Assembly: GCA_036768485.1 (NCBI GenBank)
Contig: JAVLUZ010000143.1
Span: 6,760,480 to 6,824,479, forward strand
Length of the DNA stretch: 64,000 nucleotides
Reading direction: 5' to 3'
DNA from: Mermis nigrescens
Taxonomy: Eukaryota > Nematoda > Enoplea > Mermithida > Mermithidae
Part shown: positions 12,278-23,532 of the stretch, one piece after another
How the letters are laid out: each line of letters opens with the position of its first letter
How positions within the stretch are numbered: position 1 is the stretch's first letter
Position numbers and translations under genes: made by a program
Notes under the pieces: model-generated
What the model was told of the DNA's origin: nothing
The model's database searches: none
What the model saw: only the letters and a program-made list of their open reading frames with translations

Positions 12278-12706
12278 CTTTAATAATTTTTTATTTACAT
12301 TGAGCTTTTCGGTTTTTCGCCAGCTTCTATGCTGTGCCTGTTTTCTTTTCCGTGCGACGTATTTTTTGCACATAGTATCCCTGTGTTTTTCCCCTGTGTG
12401 GCTGCAGGGAAATCTCGTCGTATCTCGTCACATAGTGGGCAGGCTTTTTCGCCCTTACGCATTTATTGTTTTATTTGTGTGCCCTCACGGCAATAGTTGT
12501 ATGCCGTTGGCGGGCTACGTGCCCTCGCAATTATAGTGTTGTTTTTAACCAATTAGCGTAACATGACAGTCGGCAGCATACATCTTCATGCTGTCGCGTT
12601 TTTCATTGCTTCATAATTTTCTGTCCAAAAGTATTGTAAAAATTAATTATTTCATTAACAATGATTTGGACTCGGTTCGGTTCCAATGTAAACGCTTGCG
12701 TTTACA
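12278..12706 (+). repeat. 5' LTR remnant of inner element
   Basis: Matches the 3' LTR from about 24050 to 24460, then ends in a palindrome (12682-12711) instead of the last 300 bp of the LTR. The first 500 bp are absent as well. The final TTTACA matches the end of the other LTRs. Confidence 0.85.
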
Positions 12707-12711
12707 TTGGA
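12682..12711. repeat. Perfect 30-bp palindrome at the LTR end
   Basis: TCCAATGTAAACGC and its exact complement GCGTTTACATTGGA are separated by TT. Each arm is the LTR terminus plus the first bases of the leader, so the junction joins two inverted LTR ends and has replaced the distal LTR sequence. Confidence 0.9.
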
Positions 12712-12725
12712 GGTCATTCACGACG
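12708..12725 (+). promoter_or_regulatory. Candidate primer-binding site
   Basis: TGGAGGTCATTCACGACG lies one base after the LTR terminus ACA. It begins with TGG, the complement of a tRNA CCA end. The same sequence, inverted, adjoins the intact LTR at 25427-25445. I cannot assign the primer tRNA. Confidence 0.65.
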
Positions 12726-12965
12726 ACTGGCCGAGCTAACATCATTTCATTTTCTGCCCAAAAAATTTTTTCAAAATATTTCCACTTTGTGTAACCATAT
12801 TGTGTTCGTGTGCATTCTTAAAATTTCACTATTTGTGTGCATTTTTCACTCTATTGTGTTCATGTGCATATTTTTCTTGGTCGAGATTGGGGTTGTGACA
12901 TAAATTTTTGTCTGATCTTAATCTCAATTTGTCTGTCATGCCAGGCAAAAAAACTAGCAGGAAAA

Positions 12966-15300
12966 ATGACCAAAACTGGGAGAAAAACCCCAGATAAGTC
13001 GCCTAAGCAGGCTAATACAAATGTGAATAATACAAATATGAATGACACAAATGTGAATCGGATAACCAAAAATGGCAATTCAAATAATCTCTTGAATGCG
13101 ATGTTCAGCGCATATGCAAGATTTGGAAAATCGGCTTGAACATATAGCCGTTGAACATGTGCATGCACAGTTGCAAAATGCAAATTCTGCAAACCCTGAT
13201 TTGCAGCCTGTTGAGCCGCAACCGGTGCCCAACGTCACTGCAAACGCGGACCAGCAGCATTTAGCTCGCTTTGCAAATGCTGACTCGGATTCGTGCGTGC
13301 AGCTTGCAACGTCAACGCCAGTCCGTCGTTCGTCCATTCCAGTGCTTCCTAATCAGCAAATCGCCTCACGTTTATTGCGTCCTACTGTTTCTGTAAGCGC
13401 TGAGCAGCAACATTTAGCTCGTTTTGCAAATGTTGAACTGTCTCCGCGAGTACAGATCGTTTCGCCAGCCGTTCAGCCGGCCACGAACCAAGCTAATCCC
13501 GTAAATGCTGAACTTCCGCCACTTCATGCGATGCATATTCCACAGAATCAAATTTTCGTGCCAAATACAGGTGCATCAATCCCGCTGGATCAGAACCCAC
13601 CTCGAAATCAACAGAATCGAAAAGTTCATTATCCGGATCAAGCTACTGACTCTCCGCCGGAAAGTCCAAGGCGTCATGGATCTTCTTCAAGACGTTCATG
13701 GCGTCGTCACCGTGACACATCGTCTGATAGCTCAGAGAATACAGGTATTTGCTACCTAGCTGATTCTATGAATTGAGGTCCATTTTTGCAACAAATTCAG
13801 TACACAATAGCCAATAAGAAGTTTTTTCAGGGTGAAAAAGCAGATATTCGTGGATTTTTTCATGAACTTGAGCGGATTAGCAAATGGCTATAGAATTGAT
13901 GAAAGATCGTGTCTAGATTTGTTGCCATCATTTTTCGATACCTATACGACTAGATTGTTTTGCTCCATACCCAACGACGTTCGCGGAATCTTATGAACTC
14001 ACAAAACAAGCATTAATTGCAGAGTTTCGGCCTATCGACTCAGATACATTGTTTGATAGATTTCTTGAGCAAAAACAGCACCCATCAGAGTCTGTGAACG
14101 CTTATTTTTTGGCGTTACGCAAAGATCTCATTCGAGCTCAACCAGAAATTCAAGTTGACTTCGATAGCTTTTGAGAAAATGCTCCGTCATCAGCTCAGAA
14201 AAGGGATGAACCCAGATATCGTGAGAAAAGCTTACAAAAGAGCGCATGAAGCACCGCTTCAAGATTTTCTTCATGCTGCGCGGTGTATAGAGTTTGCGAA
14301 CCTACAGTATGCTTCAGCTAAGCAGCCTACGCCGTATTTACCAGCAACTGCCGCTGCAGTATCCAGTAGCGTGTTGCCAAAAAATAATTTTCGGCGTTCA
14401 ACGTATAGTCAAAATGAGACCCCCACCCCGTCAATCTGCGTCTTTTCGTCAATCGCGTCCAGAGACATCTAATGCTTTAGCGCAACATTATTGCGTGTAT
14501 TGCAAACACATGGGCCACACCAGAGATGAATGTTTTCGGCGTCAGCAAAACAACAACCAAAATTACCGCAACAGCGAAGCTCACAATCCTAGTGAGTATG
14601 CGAATCGATACTGTAGCCAACCTAGGCCAATGTTTCAAAACAATCCATCATCGTGGCGATCGAACTACCGTACTCTGTATAATTCTCGTGTGTTTTCAAA
14701 ACTCACAGTATCCGTCTACGTCTCAAAATTATGACTCCCGTCAAGATTTTTGACGTCCGAGCAATGATTTTTGGCAAAATTACGGTAATCGCCAGAACTA
14801 CCGTAATCCTTACAGTAACACGCGATACTATGACAATGAAAGAAATATGTTTGCAAATAATCGTTTTGCAGAACATTCTCAGAATTATCGCCAGCCGAAT
14901 AACGCGTATTGACAATTTCCGCAGCAATCTGTGCGTTCTAACCACACATGGGCGTGGGGTTTGGGGGCATGCACCCCCCAGAAGTCGAAATACCCCCCCC
15001 AGAAAAAATTTTTTTTGCTTTTTTTAGCAATTTTTTGATGCCATTGAATAGAGCTTGATGAGAAACGTCGAAAATGGTGTTTTTTCGCCATACCACCATT
15101 TTTAAGGCCATTTTTGACCTTTAAAAATTTTTTCACCCCCAGAAATTTTTCACCCCCCAGAATTTTGGTGCTGCCCACCTATGGTTCTAGCCCCCGGCAG
15201 TTACGTATTCGGTATCATCCACACCCACCATTACGTTTCCCCCACCGCAACCGACCCAACCGTCATCTAATAACGAAAACTTTGTAACTTCGTCTGTCTC
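12966..15300 (+). pseudogene. gag-like region with CCHC zinc knuckle, broken
   Basis: A start Met at 12966 opens a Lys/Asn-rich N-terminus (MTKTGRKTPDKSPKQ) that recurs at the start of the outer copy's gag (25189, minus strand), which supports this start. The frame changes near 13096 and again between 13776 and 14155. In the frame read at 14294-14734 a zinc knuckle CVYCKHMGHTRDEC (C-x2-C-x4-H-x4-C, codons 14492-14533) identifies a nucleocapsid. Gln/Asn/Arg-rich low-complexity sequence follows. A family A MITE interrupts the region at 14943-15183. Gag would package element RNA; this copy cannot make an intact protein. Confidence 0.8.
14943..15183 (+). mobile_element. Family A MITE inside gag
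   Basis: Ends are CACACATGGGCG and CCCACCTATG. Flanking 8-mers are GTTCTAAC and GTTCTAGC (one mismatch). The insertion lies in the Gln/Asn-rich tail of gag, so family A was active after the inner retroelement landed. Confidence 0.9.
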
Positions 15301-15313
15301 GACTTCCGAAAAT

Positions 15314-15820
15314 TTGGAACAGCTTTTTGCATCTCAAGCTTTTCTCGAGGAATATCATTGTTTACAGAAACGTTTAGCAGTCTACAGAAAGCTAAACTCG
15401 CAAGTCAAAACTCAGGATGCAGCTAATAAACCCGTTGTTAGCCATGCATCTACGAATTTGCCTACAATTTTAGCAGAAATCAACGGAATAAAGCTCCCTG
15501 CGTTAATTGACACAGGATCGCAAGTCACAATGATGACCACAAGCGCTTTTCTGCGTTTAGGTTTCAAATTGCCACCAAAGCAAGCAGCGCATGTTGTTCA
15601 TGGAATTGGAAAAATGACAGCAACCGTGCGTTTCACCTATATCATGCATATCACAGTCGCAGAACAAACCACTCCGGCTGTTGTTTTAGTCATCGATGAC
15701 TTACTGGAAGATTTGCTTTTAGGCTTCGATTTTTGCAAACAAGCTTTACTTTTTGTCAACACAGTTGAAGTATTGTGCTTTTGCCAATGGTTTTCGTGTC
15801 GAATTACTATCCGCAAATGA
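15314..15820 (+). pseudogene. Retroelement aspartic protease
   Basis: The open frame contains the retropepsin active site ALIDTGSQV (Asp codon 15509-15511). About 65 residues later comes the LLLGFDF block, equivalent to the I-L-G-x-D-F motif of gypsy proteases. The family cleaves Gag and Gag-Pol. The frame shifts by one relative to RT between about 15753 and 15820; this looks like an indel because sensible sequence continues directly in the next frame. A programmed shift is possible but no slippery site is obvious. Confidence 0.85.
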
Positions 15821-17518
15821 CAAAAAGCATTTACGCGTCAACCCTGATGCGCAAACAGCGTGTCCGGTTTGTGCTCGCGTAACTGTTACCGAATCTATTG
15901 TCATTCAACCGCGTCACGAAGTTGTGACGCCCGGATATGTTTGTTATGGTCAATTCAACGACAAAATTGCTCTTTTTGAACCTGATAATGACTTCATGTT
16001 AAGCAAATCACTGTTTGTCGCACCAGCTATCATCGACACATCAGTTCCTGTTTTCCCACTTCGCGTCTGTAACACGTCTAAATCACCTATCACTATAGAT
16101 ATTGGAGAATTCATAGGTTCTTTAACGACTGAAGCTGAAATTGTGTCTCATGTCGCCCTATCAGACGATAGAGCACTCGAACTTTTTGCTTTGATCAACA
16201 AAGCCTTAAATGGTTCGGCAATAAATGCTCATCAGCAACAGCAGGTTCGTGATCTGTGTCAGCATTACTCTTCAATTTTTGCCTTAAAAGGAGAACCCTT
16301 AGGCCGAACGCCACTCCTAAAGCATCATATCGATACAGGTGATAGTCCGCCTATCACAGGAAAGACATATCGCGTCGAACATTCGCGTCAAAAAGCGATG
16401 CAAGCAGTTATCAACAAAATGTTAGCTGATAAAGTGATTCGTCCAACTACAAGCCCATGGGCTAGTCCGTTATTCCTAATCGGTAAAAAGGATGGTTCTT
16501 TGCGTCCAGTTGTAGACTATCGTCGCCTAAATGAAGTGACTAAGACCCAAGTGTATCCGTTACCTCAAATCGAAGATTATTTCGATGCTCTCGGATTGGC
16601 AGCGTATTTTTCTACACTAGATCTCAAATCAGGTTATTGGCAAATCCCGTTAGATAAAGAATCACGGGAGAAAACAGCTTTCATTTGCCCTGTCGGTCAC
16701 TATGAATTCAATGTGTTACCTTTTGGTCTCAAAAATGCGCCAGCAGATATTCAGCGCTTAATGGAATTAGTTCTAGCAGGACTAAACTGGAACAAATGCC
16801 TAGTTTACATCGACAATATCATAGTTTTTCTCGAACTTTCCCAGAACATCTTCAAGACCTAGAGAAAGTTTTTAAGGCTCTAAATGACACAGATTTGCGC
16901 ATTAAGCTGGACAAATGCCATTTTGCCCACAACAAAGTGCAATTTTTAAGGCATAGAATTAGTTCTTTTGGGATCGCACCAGACCCAACGAAAGTTGCAG
17001 ATGTACGAAGTTTTCCGACTCCGAAAAATGTGAAAGGCGTACAAAAATTCCTTGGCCTTGTCCATTGGTTCAAAAAGTTTGTAAAAGCTCTCGCAAAAGT
17101 AGCTAAGCCACTTTTCAACTTATTGCAAAAAGATATACCTTTTGTTTGGACTGAAAAGCATCAAGAAGCTTTCGAAAAAATCAAGGATGCTTTCACTTCT
17201 CCGCCAATCTTGCAATTGCCAAAGTTTGACGACAAACATCAGTTCATATTGACAACTGATGCCAGCAACTATGCTTTAGGTGCAATTCTTACCCAAAAGC
17301 ATCTGCCGTCGGGTAATTGCTTCATACTCAGCTATGCAAGCCGCGTCTTGAATTCCGCTGAGTGCAATTATGCCACGTCAGAGAAAGAAGCTCTAGCCGT
17401 TGTGTGGGCGATTAAATACTATTGTCACTATCTCTACGGTACAGAGTTCGTGGTTGAAACAGACCACCAAGCTTTAACATGGCTAGTAAACGTCAAAGAC
17501 CCGTCTAGTTGTCTTTGA
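15753..17518 (+). pseudogene. Reverse transcriptase and RNase H, RT active site mutated
   Basis: The frame at 15753-16862 encodes gypsy-type RT. Visible blocks include GKKDGSLRPVVDYRRLN, STLDLKSGYWQIPL (first catalytic Asp), FGLKNAPADIQRLM and LVYIDNIIVF. In the last of these the usual Y-x-D-D is Y-I-D-N (Asn codon 16815-16817), so one of the two metal-binding Asp residues is lost. A frameshift near 16830 leads to 16796-17518, with the thumb/connection and RNase H. There TTDASNYALGAILTQ, TSEKEALAVVWA and VETDHQALTWL supply the Asp, Glu and Asp. A stop follows at 17516. Confidence 0.93.
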
Positions 17519-17555
17519 AGATGGGGACTCAAGCTTCAAGAATACACGTATAAAA

Positions 17556-19396
17556 TTGTGTATGTCCCCGGCGCATATAATTGTGCCGCCGATTTACTTT
17601 CGCGTCACCCCAAAGTATGATGAAAATGAGCGAAAGTATAAAGCTGAAAGAAAAGCAGTTGTGAACCTAGCTAATCTAGAATCCGAAAAGTCAGAGTCGG
17701 AAGAGGATGATAATCCGCCCGACATACCTACCACGTCAAAAGCGAATAGAAATGTACCACCGGTATATTATGAAAGAAATATGCTGACAGATGCAGAAAA
17801 AGCAGAAATGCTAACGCCAGCTAAACTGTTGGCAGAACAACGACTTGACCCTGAAATCGTCAAACTCCGCGACTCTCTCGATGATCTTTCCGAGAAGAAG
17901 TATAGCGATGAATTTTTTGTCAGTCAAGATCTACTTTTTTGATGTTTTCAACCCAAACGTAGCCCACAAGTCATCTATCAACTCGTCATACCTAAATCTC
18001 TATGTCGTTTTATCCTATCAGAATTTCATGACTCAATTTTTGGTGCTCATTTCTCAGCCCGAAAAATTTTGCCCAATATCCAAATGAGATATTGGTGGCC
18101 AAGAATGGAAAACGATGTCATGGCATGGTGTAAAAATTGCCATACATGTCTGCAATGTAAGATTTCGTCTATTCCAGCATTGGTACCCCTAAAACCGATT
18201 GAAGTTAGTGCTCCTTTTGATCTCATTGCATGTGATTGTCTTCACATGCCAAAATCTATCTCTGGAAATGATCAAGTTGTAGTTTTCATGGATTATTTCA
18301 CGAAATATGTAGAAGCATTTCCTGTTTCGGACATAAAAGCTACTACGATTGCAAATCTTTTGCTTCGTGAAATCATACCTAGACACGGAGTGCCTAGACG
18401 TTTTTTGACAGATCAAGGATCCAATTTTACATCAACGTTAGTCTCTGAAATATGCAAAATTTTGCATATCCAGAAAATTTTTACAACACTGTACCATCCC
18501 CAATGTGATGGTTTGGTTGAGCGTTATAATCGAATGTTGATTGACTGTTTATCGAAGCTAAGTGCTCGTGATCAATATGATTGGGAACAGTATCTCCCAT
18601 TTGCGTTGTTTGCTTATCGAGCAACGCCTCAGGCCTCGACGACATTTATCGCCATTTGTCTTACTTTATGGTCGAGAGCCATCTTTTCCATTAGATATTC
18701 AAATCTTGAATGATTTAACCCTTGATCCCGAATCATCTAACCAAGTTGAAGCGTATTTAGCCAGCCTAGTTCACTCCTACGTGACTTACACGAGGCTGCA
18801 GCCACTAATTTAGCGAAAGCGCGTATGCATCAGAAGTGACAATATGATAAAAATGTTTCCGAAACAACTTTTTCGTTAACGATATTGTTTATCTGAATAA
18901 CAAAGCAGTTATTCCTTCGAACCAAGGCAAGCTTGCTCCTAAGCAAGTAGGTCCGTATCGTATCACCAAATTGCCAACTTCCGAAACAGCTCGGATTGTC
19001 TATATTCACAATCCGCTCGTGACTCACTTAGTTCATCAAAATAGGTTATTGCAATCACCAAAATTGCCGTTTTCCGATTTAATTTCTGAGAAACGCGCAT
19101 ATATTCCAGGCAATATCATACAAGTTCAGGTCCCACGTTGTCCCGTTTGTCCTGGGATAGTCATAGATTTCTCAGAATTACCGGCTAGTGAACGCCATAA
19201 AAAGGAATGTGTTCCCATCCGCTTACTCGTTATGTCTAAGTCCAATCATGTGGTTCCCCTAAATAACGTCTACCCTTTTTCAGAACCCTATTTTACTCAA
19301 CTATGTCCAACAAACCGTCAGAAAACTTGGATAACAACCGTCCAGAGTTCAATAGCAATGGCCATACGCCGTCCAATGTCACAGAATTCCTCATAG
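17556..19396 (+). pseudogene. Integrase, frameshifted
   Basis: Fragments at 17556-17942, 18069-18713 and 18971-19396 encode an N-terminal zinc-binding region (an HDSIFGAH block and CKNCHTCLQCK). They continue with a catalytic core with Asp in ACDCLHMPK, Asp in LTDQGSNF and Glu in GLVERYN, and a C-terminal VGPYRI GPY/F-like module. Family function is insertion of element cDNA. At least three frameshifts break it. The last 94 nt overlap ORF3, exactly as in the outer copy. Confidence 0.9.
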
Positions 19397-20330
19397 CCTT
19401 GCATGCGGCAGCTGCACACTTGCAGCTACGCTTAGGACCTACGGGTCAAGAGTCTCCATATGTTGGGCGTGCCGGCTTCATTGCCGATATAGTGCCTGTA
19501 AGCCCGCGTGCTGAACCTCAGTGTTATCGTCGCATCATGGCTCAACGTCATTGGTATTTTGAGCATTTTGGCAGAGCGCCACTGACTGCGCCATATGTCC
19601 CAGCCAGCAATATCCGTATAGTCTTCGTAGATTCGCCTGCACAGTCATATGCGGCCATTGTCGCTATTCTTGCACCAATGAACGCCTTAAATGGTCGTTT
19701 CCTTTTTGGCTTCAACTCAGAGTTTGTTAATGATCGCGTTTTCTTGCCATACTCCCAATGGGATGATCAATATCGGGCCATAAGGGCCACACATCATGAC
19801 TCAAACGGTCCATTTGTCCGTTTCATTCAAATTGTGACAGTTCGCGGTCAAGTTTTTGTGTGGGGCGTCACACAGTTCCCACTTCCGCCTTTTGGCCTAC
19901 ATGAATTGCTCACCATTTGACTATCAGATGTCGCCTTTGCTTGCCACTGATCAGATAATGACCGCATTGCGTATTTTCATGTGTATGTGACATGTCTTTT
20001 TGCTTGGGAACACTATCAGCAAAGTCGCCGTCAGCGTCAGAGGCATCACGAGTTATTCGAACACAATGTGTTCGAGGCTCAAATAATTGATACTCTTCCG
20101 CTCGCCAATAATTTCACGAGAACTGTGGCAACCACCTCGGGAAATTATTGTCTCCAAATGCTTTTACAGTATATGTTCAATCTACAAATTCGTCGGTCAG
20201 ACAGAACGGCAGTAGGTCAAGCTTGGAATCGAGCTCCGTTGCCAGATCATATGGTTCGATATCTAATCACCAATTCACTCGGTGCTCTGGATCTGTGTCT
20301 TTTGATAGTGCATCATGCAGTAGATTGCTC
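19303..20330 (+). pseudogene. ORF3 N-terminus: exonuclease-like domain, catalytic residues lost (inner copy)
   Basis: The ATG at 19303 opens the counterpart of the outer copy's exonuclease. Motif I reads GFNSEF (Asn codon 19714-19716) instead of GFDSEF. Motif III reads YLITN (Asn codon 20272-20274) instead of YLITD. Between them, a stop near 19918 and another near 19948 break the frame, which resumes at 19981. The IIDT block after motif II and the Trp...PLP stretch before motif III remain. With two of four metal ligands changed and stops inside, this copy is dead; its value is that it independently shows the same domain in the same place. Confidence 0.8.
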
Positions 20331-22016
20331 ATATATCGCTCTATCAGCTCCAACCAATGAAGAGCAATTCGCTGGAGATGAAATGTCCGGAAATCAGAAA
20401 GTCGAAAAGGATCAAAAGTTTGATATGCCTTTGGCTCAAGCCGGCTCAATGCCTGCAAAATCTAAAGCAGAGCTCGCCGAGAAAATCAAATGCAGAGATA
20501 TTGCAGAACAGAAAAAGAAAGAAAAGGCTGAAGAATTCAAAAAGGGAAAACGTGATCGTAGACATTCTAACTCTAGCTTCGATGAGAGCGCAGAGGAATA
20601 TGACAATGATAATAATGAATCAGACATCAAAATGGTGCAACCAGCTTTCACGTTAGCACCAGAAGCGTCGCAAGAATTGACAGCATCTCCGTCTCAAGCT
20701 CCTTTCGTCTCTGCACCTCCATCTACCGACGATGATCAGCGCACAAGTGCGCCAACTTCCGTCTCACGGCCAGATACAGAGCCGAAATATCCTGATAAAG
20801 TCTACAAAAATGAGGAAGAAGCCCTCGACTATGATGAAGAAGTTTTTGAAGTCGTCGACAAAGCTTCTGGAAGTCCAAGTGAAGATGTAGCGGAGCCTCC
20901 GCAAACATCTCAGCCAGCAATCACGGCTGAAGAAGAAATGATGATGCAAGATCAGCCAACTTGCAGTTACAAATATCAGATTGTTCCGGAAGGCTAAACG
21001 AAAGAAAAAGCGATCATATTTGAAAATTGGAAGACAAAGTTGCTCAAGCCGTCCACGAAAGAGTTTTCAAAGATTTAGAGGTTGTGAACAAATATCACAA
21101 AGAACCAAAGGAACGTGCGCCACTGTCGCTTAATAAGCAACAAGCGCAAGAATTTGCCCAAAAACGAGATTTCTTGGTGAGCCAGGAAGCTGAACATGCC
21201 TATCGGATGTACACAGAAGATTTTCGAGCTCATCTTATCAATCTTTTAGGACAAGAATTCGCTAATCCGCTGATCAAAACTCTAATTGTGAATGCAAACG
21301 AATATATCAAACGTATTTCGACTAGTTTCAACAATGTATATCAGGCCAATGAGCAACAATCATTGCCTAGAGTTGTCTTTAGCGGTCAACAATCCGCGCA
21401 AAATATGTCAATCGAAATTCGACCGGCCTTGCCAATCCCATTTCTCAGTGAATTCACGCAACATCCGCGTCCTTTCTACAATGATTCGACTTTTCGTCTA
21501 ACTCAATTCTATGTCACGACCGGTTCAATGGTCTATGAAGTTGGCTTAGAGTTCGTAGCCAATCATCCAAGGTTGCTAGAACCACCTCAAATCGTGCGTC
21601 GAGCCAACTACACAATTCCATCGGAATTTTTTCCGCATTGTCTTACGCCTGCGCCCAACATTCATGCTCCTTTGGCGTTAACAATTCGCCAAATGGCTGA
21701 TATCTTCAGTTCAATGAACGAATTTTTCGAAGAATACAAGTCGACTTTTCGTTTCATTCCATCTTTTCAATCAACGACTTTCATGTCAGCGCCACTACTT
21801 CTTCAATTTCTCGACAATCGGTTTTTAAGATTCCTATTTTGGTATCGAGAACCTCAAATTGCTTGGCGCATGGTCGAACAGATCCGACGTATGCTTAGAT
21901 CAATTTTTGTGGAAAGAGCTTTCAATCCGTTTCCAAAGAAGTTTTTGTCGAGTTTCCTGAAATTATTGAGACAACCACTGACTTATTTACCATGCATAAG
22001 CGAATCCAGTTAATTT
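20331..22016 (+). pseudogene. ORF3 charged linker and C-terminal region (inner copy)
   Basis: Continues ORF3 through a Lys/Glu-rich, likely disordered or coiled linker and an acidic Ser/Glu/Asp stretch. A TAA at 20995-20997 is a point change (the outer copy has a Lys codon, AAA). The frame resumes at 21027-22013 with the unrecognised C-terminal segment, which here reads through the site where the outer copy has TGA. Together the copies imply one ORF of roughly 900 codons from 19303. No transmembrane helices, glycoprotein-like cysteine pattern or known domain is visible in this part. Confidence 0.6.
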
Positions 22017-22024
22017 GATCGCGC

Positions 22025-22753
22025 ATGGATCCACCAATCACGTGTCCACTCATTTTTCCACGCTATGCCGCACGACAACAAATCCAAGGTTACTTGGATA
22101 TAACTCTTCCAGGCCAATTAGAAGAAGTTCGCAACCGCCTAAGCAACCGCGACGCGTCTGCGACTTGTACGGACAAGCCGCCCACTAAATTGCGTCAATC
22201 TACCGTCGATTTATCTATTGAAGGTCAAATCGCCTTACGCCGTCGTCGCATGGAACAAGAGCGACGCGACCGTAGGTCTACACAGGCTATTGAGGAAACG
22301 CCACAATCATTCCATATTTGCCATACTACCGATTTCGCTATTACCTCTACGGTTCGTCAGCCGAACGTTTCGTCTCAACCTACCGAACGTCTTACGTCGC
22401 GTCAATGTCATTATAATTGTGTCGAACGTAGTCGTGAATTACGCCGCGCCACTAGAGCCAAACGATCAGCTTTGCAAGCTTCTGCTCAACCGGCGGCCCA
22501 ACCGTCTGCTTCGGGCCATCGCAGTCCACGTCCGTCGCGTTTAGACAATCATCGCCGTCGCGATTCTGCTGCTGCCGCATTGCCCAGCTCTGATGACTGT
22601 TTCTGTGCCACGCGTTACGGTTACACAATTGCAGGATCGTTATCCTGTCCAGCAGCAAATCGCCGCGCCGCATTTTACGCCTATTCCGTCACGTGGAAAC
22701 AACCGCGCTCATTCTACGTCGCGCATTACGCCAGATTATTTGCGCACGACTGA
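22025..22753 (+). pseudogene. ORF4-like basic protein, unrecognised
   Basis: A 242-codon open frame follows ORF3 after 9 nt. It is Arg-rich, with RRRRMEQERRDRRS near residues 72-87, then Ser/Pro/Ala-rich low-complexity sequence. No domain is recognised. It could be the detached C-terminus of ORF3, because the frame just upstream (to about 22018) also reads sensibly into this region. The homologous stretch of the outer copy is at 7487-8220. Confidence 0.4.
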
Positions 22754-23532
22754 CGGTTGTCGTACCGCTCAGTCGTATTTGCCTCGCGATCAACCGGATT
22801 GCCGCACTTGATTATTTGCTCATCATTTGATTTCGCTGTGCCAGGACGATGTACCGACTGCCAGCAGTTTGTATATTTTCGTTTAATTCGTTTTTTCCGT
22901 AAATTTTTTGTTTACTAGTTAATTTTCCTGCAGCCACTTTTCCCAAAATTTTTTCTCTCCACCTTAGGACCTTTTTTCTCACTATCTTTTTACATATCTC
23001 CGTTATTCATTATTTTCCATGTATATTTTTTATTTCGCTGTATACTTTTCTGATTTTTCCAAAAAACATATTTGTTATTTCACTGTATTTGTCTGTCTTT
23101 GATTCATTTATTGTCCTTGTCCATATGTGTTCTCAATTTGTCCATAATTTAAGCCTTTTGTACTCAATACTAATTAAGCCGAGTGACCTGCCCTCCTATC
23201 ATAAATTATTTTTTCAATCAAATTTCTCCGGGTCCCGGGCAAACAGTCTATTCCGTACGTTGCACAAAACCACGTTGTCAACGTGTCGTCGACACACCGT
23301 TTTTCGATCTCCCGTTGCTCAATTGTTTGACGTAGCCGTACGTCATCCCGTACATTTTCATGCATACGTTTCGTGCATAAAAATGTGTCAGCATCCTGCT
23401 TCGATCTGCTGACACAAATCGATAATCGCCCGACTCCACACCATGGCCGTCTTTGCGCAAAAAGTTTGAGCACAAACGTTTTTGCGCTTAAAAATTTGCA
23501 CTGCTTGCAAATTTTTCTCGATATCCGGGGAG
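22754..23532 (+). other. 3' untranslated region and polypurine tract of inner element
   Basis: AT-rich sequence without coding signal lies between ORF4 and the 3' LTR. It ends in CCGGGGAG directly before the LTR start TGTAGAG, a plausible polypurine tract priming plus-strand synthesis. Most of this region is deleted in the outer copy. Confidence 0.65.

Noticed and set aside
14885..15178. Recurring predicted peptides beginning MGSTKILGG or containing HWHQKIAKK at many loci
   Set aside because: These are translations of the family A MITE on either strand; frames differ, stops vary and no start is conserved, so they are not a protein family.
19303..22013. ORF3 as a retroviral-type envelope gene
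   Set aside because: The position fits, but there is no signal peptide, transmembrane helix or cysteine-rich ectodomain, and the N-terminus has exonuclease motifs instead.
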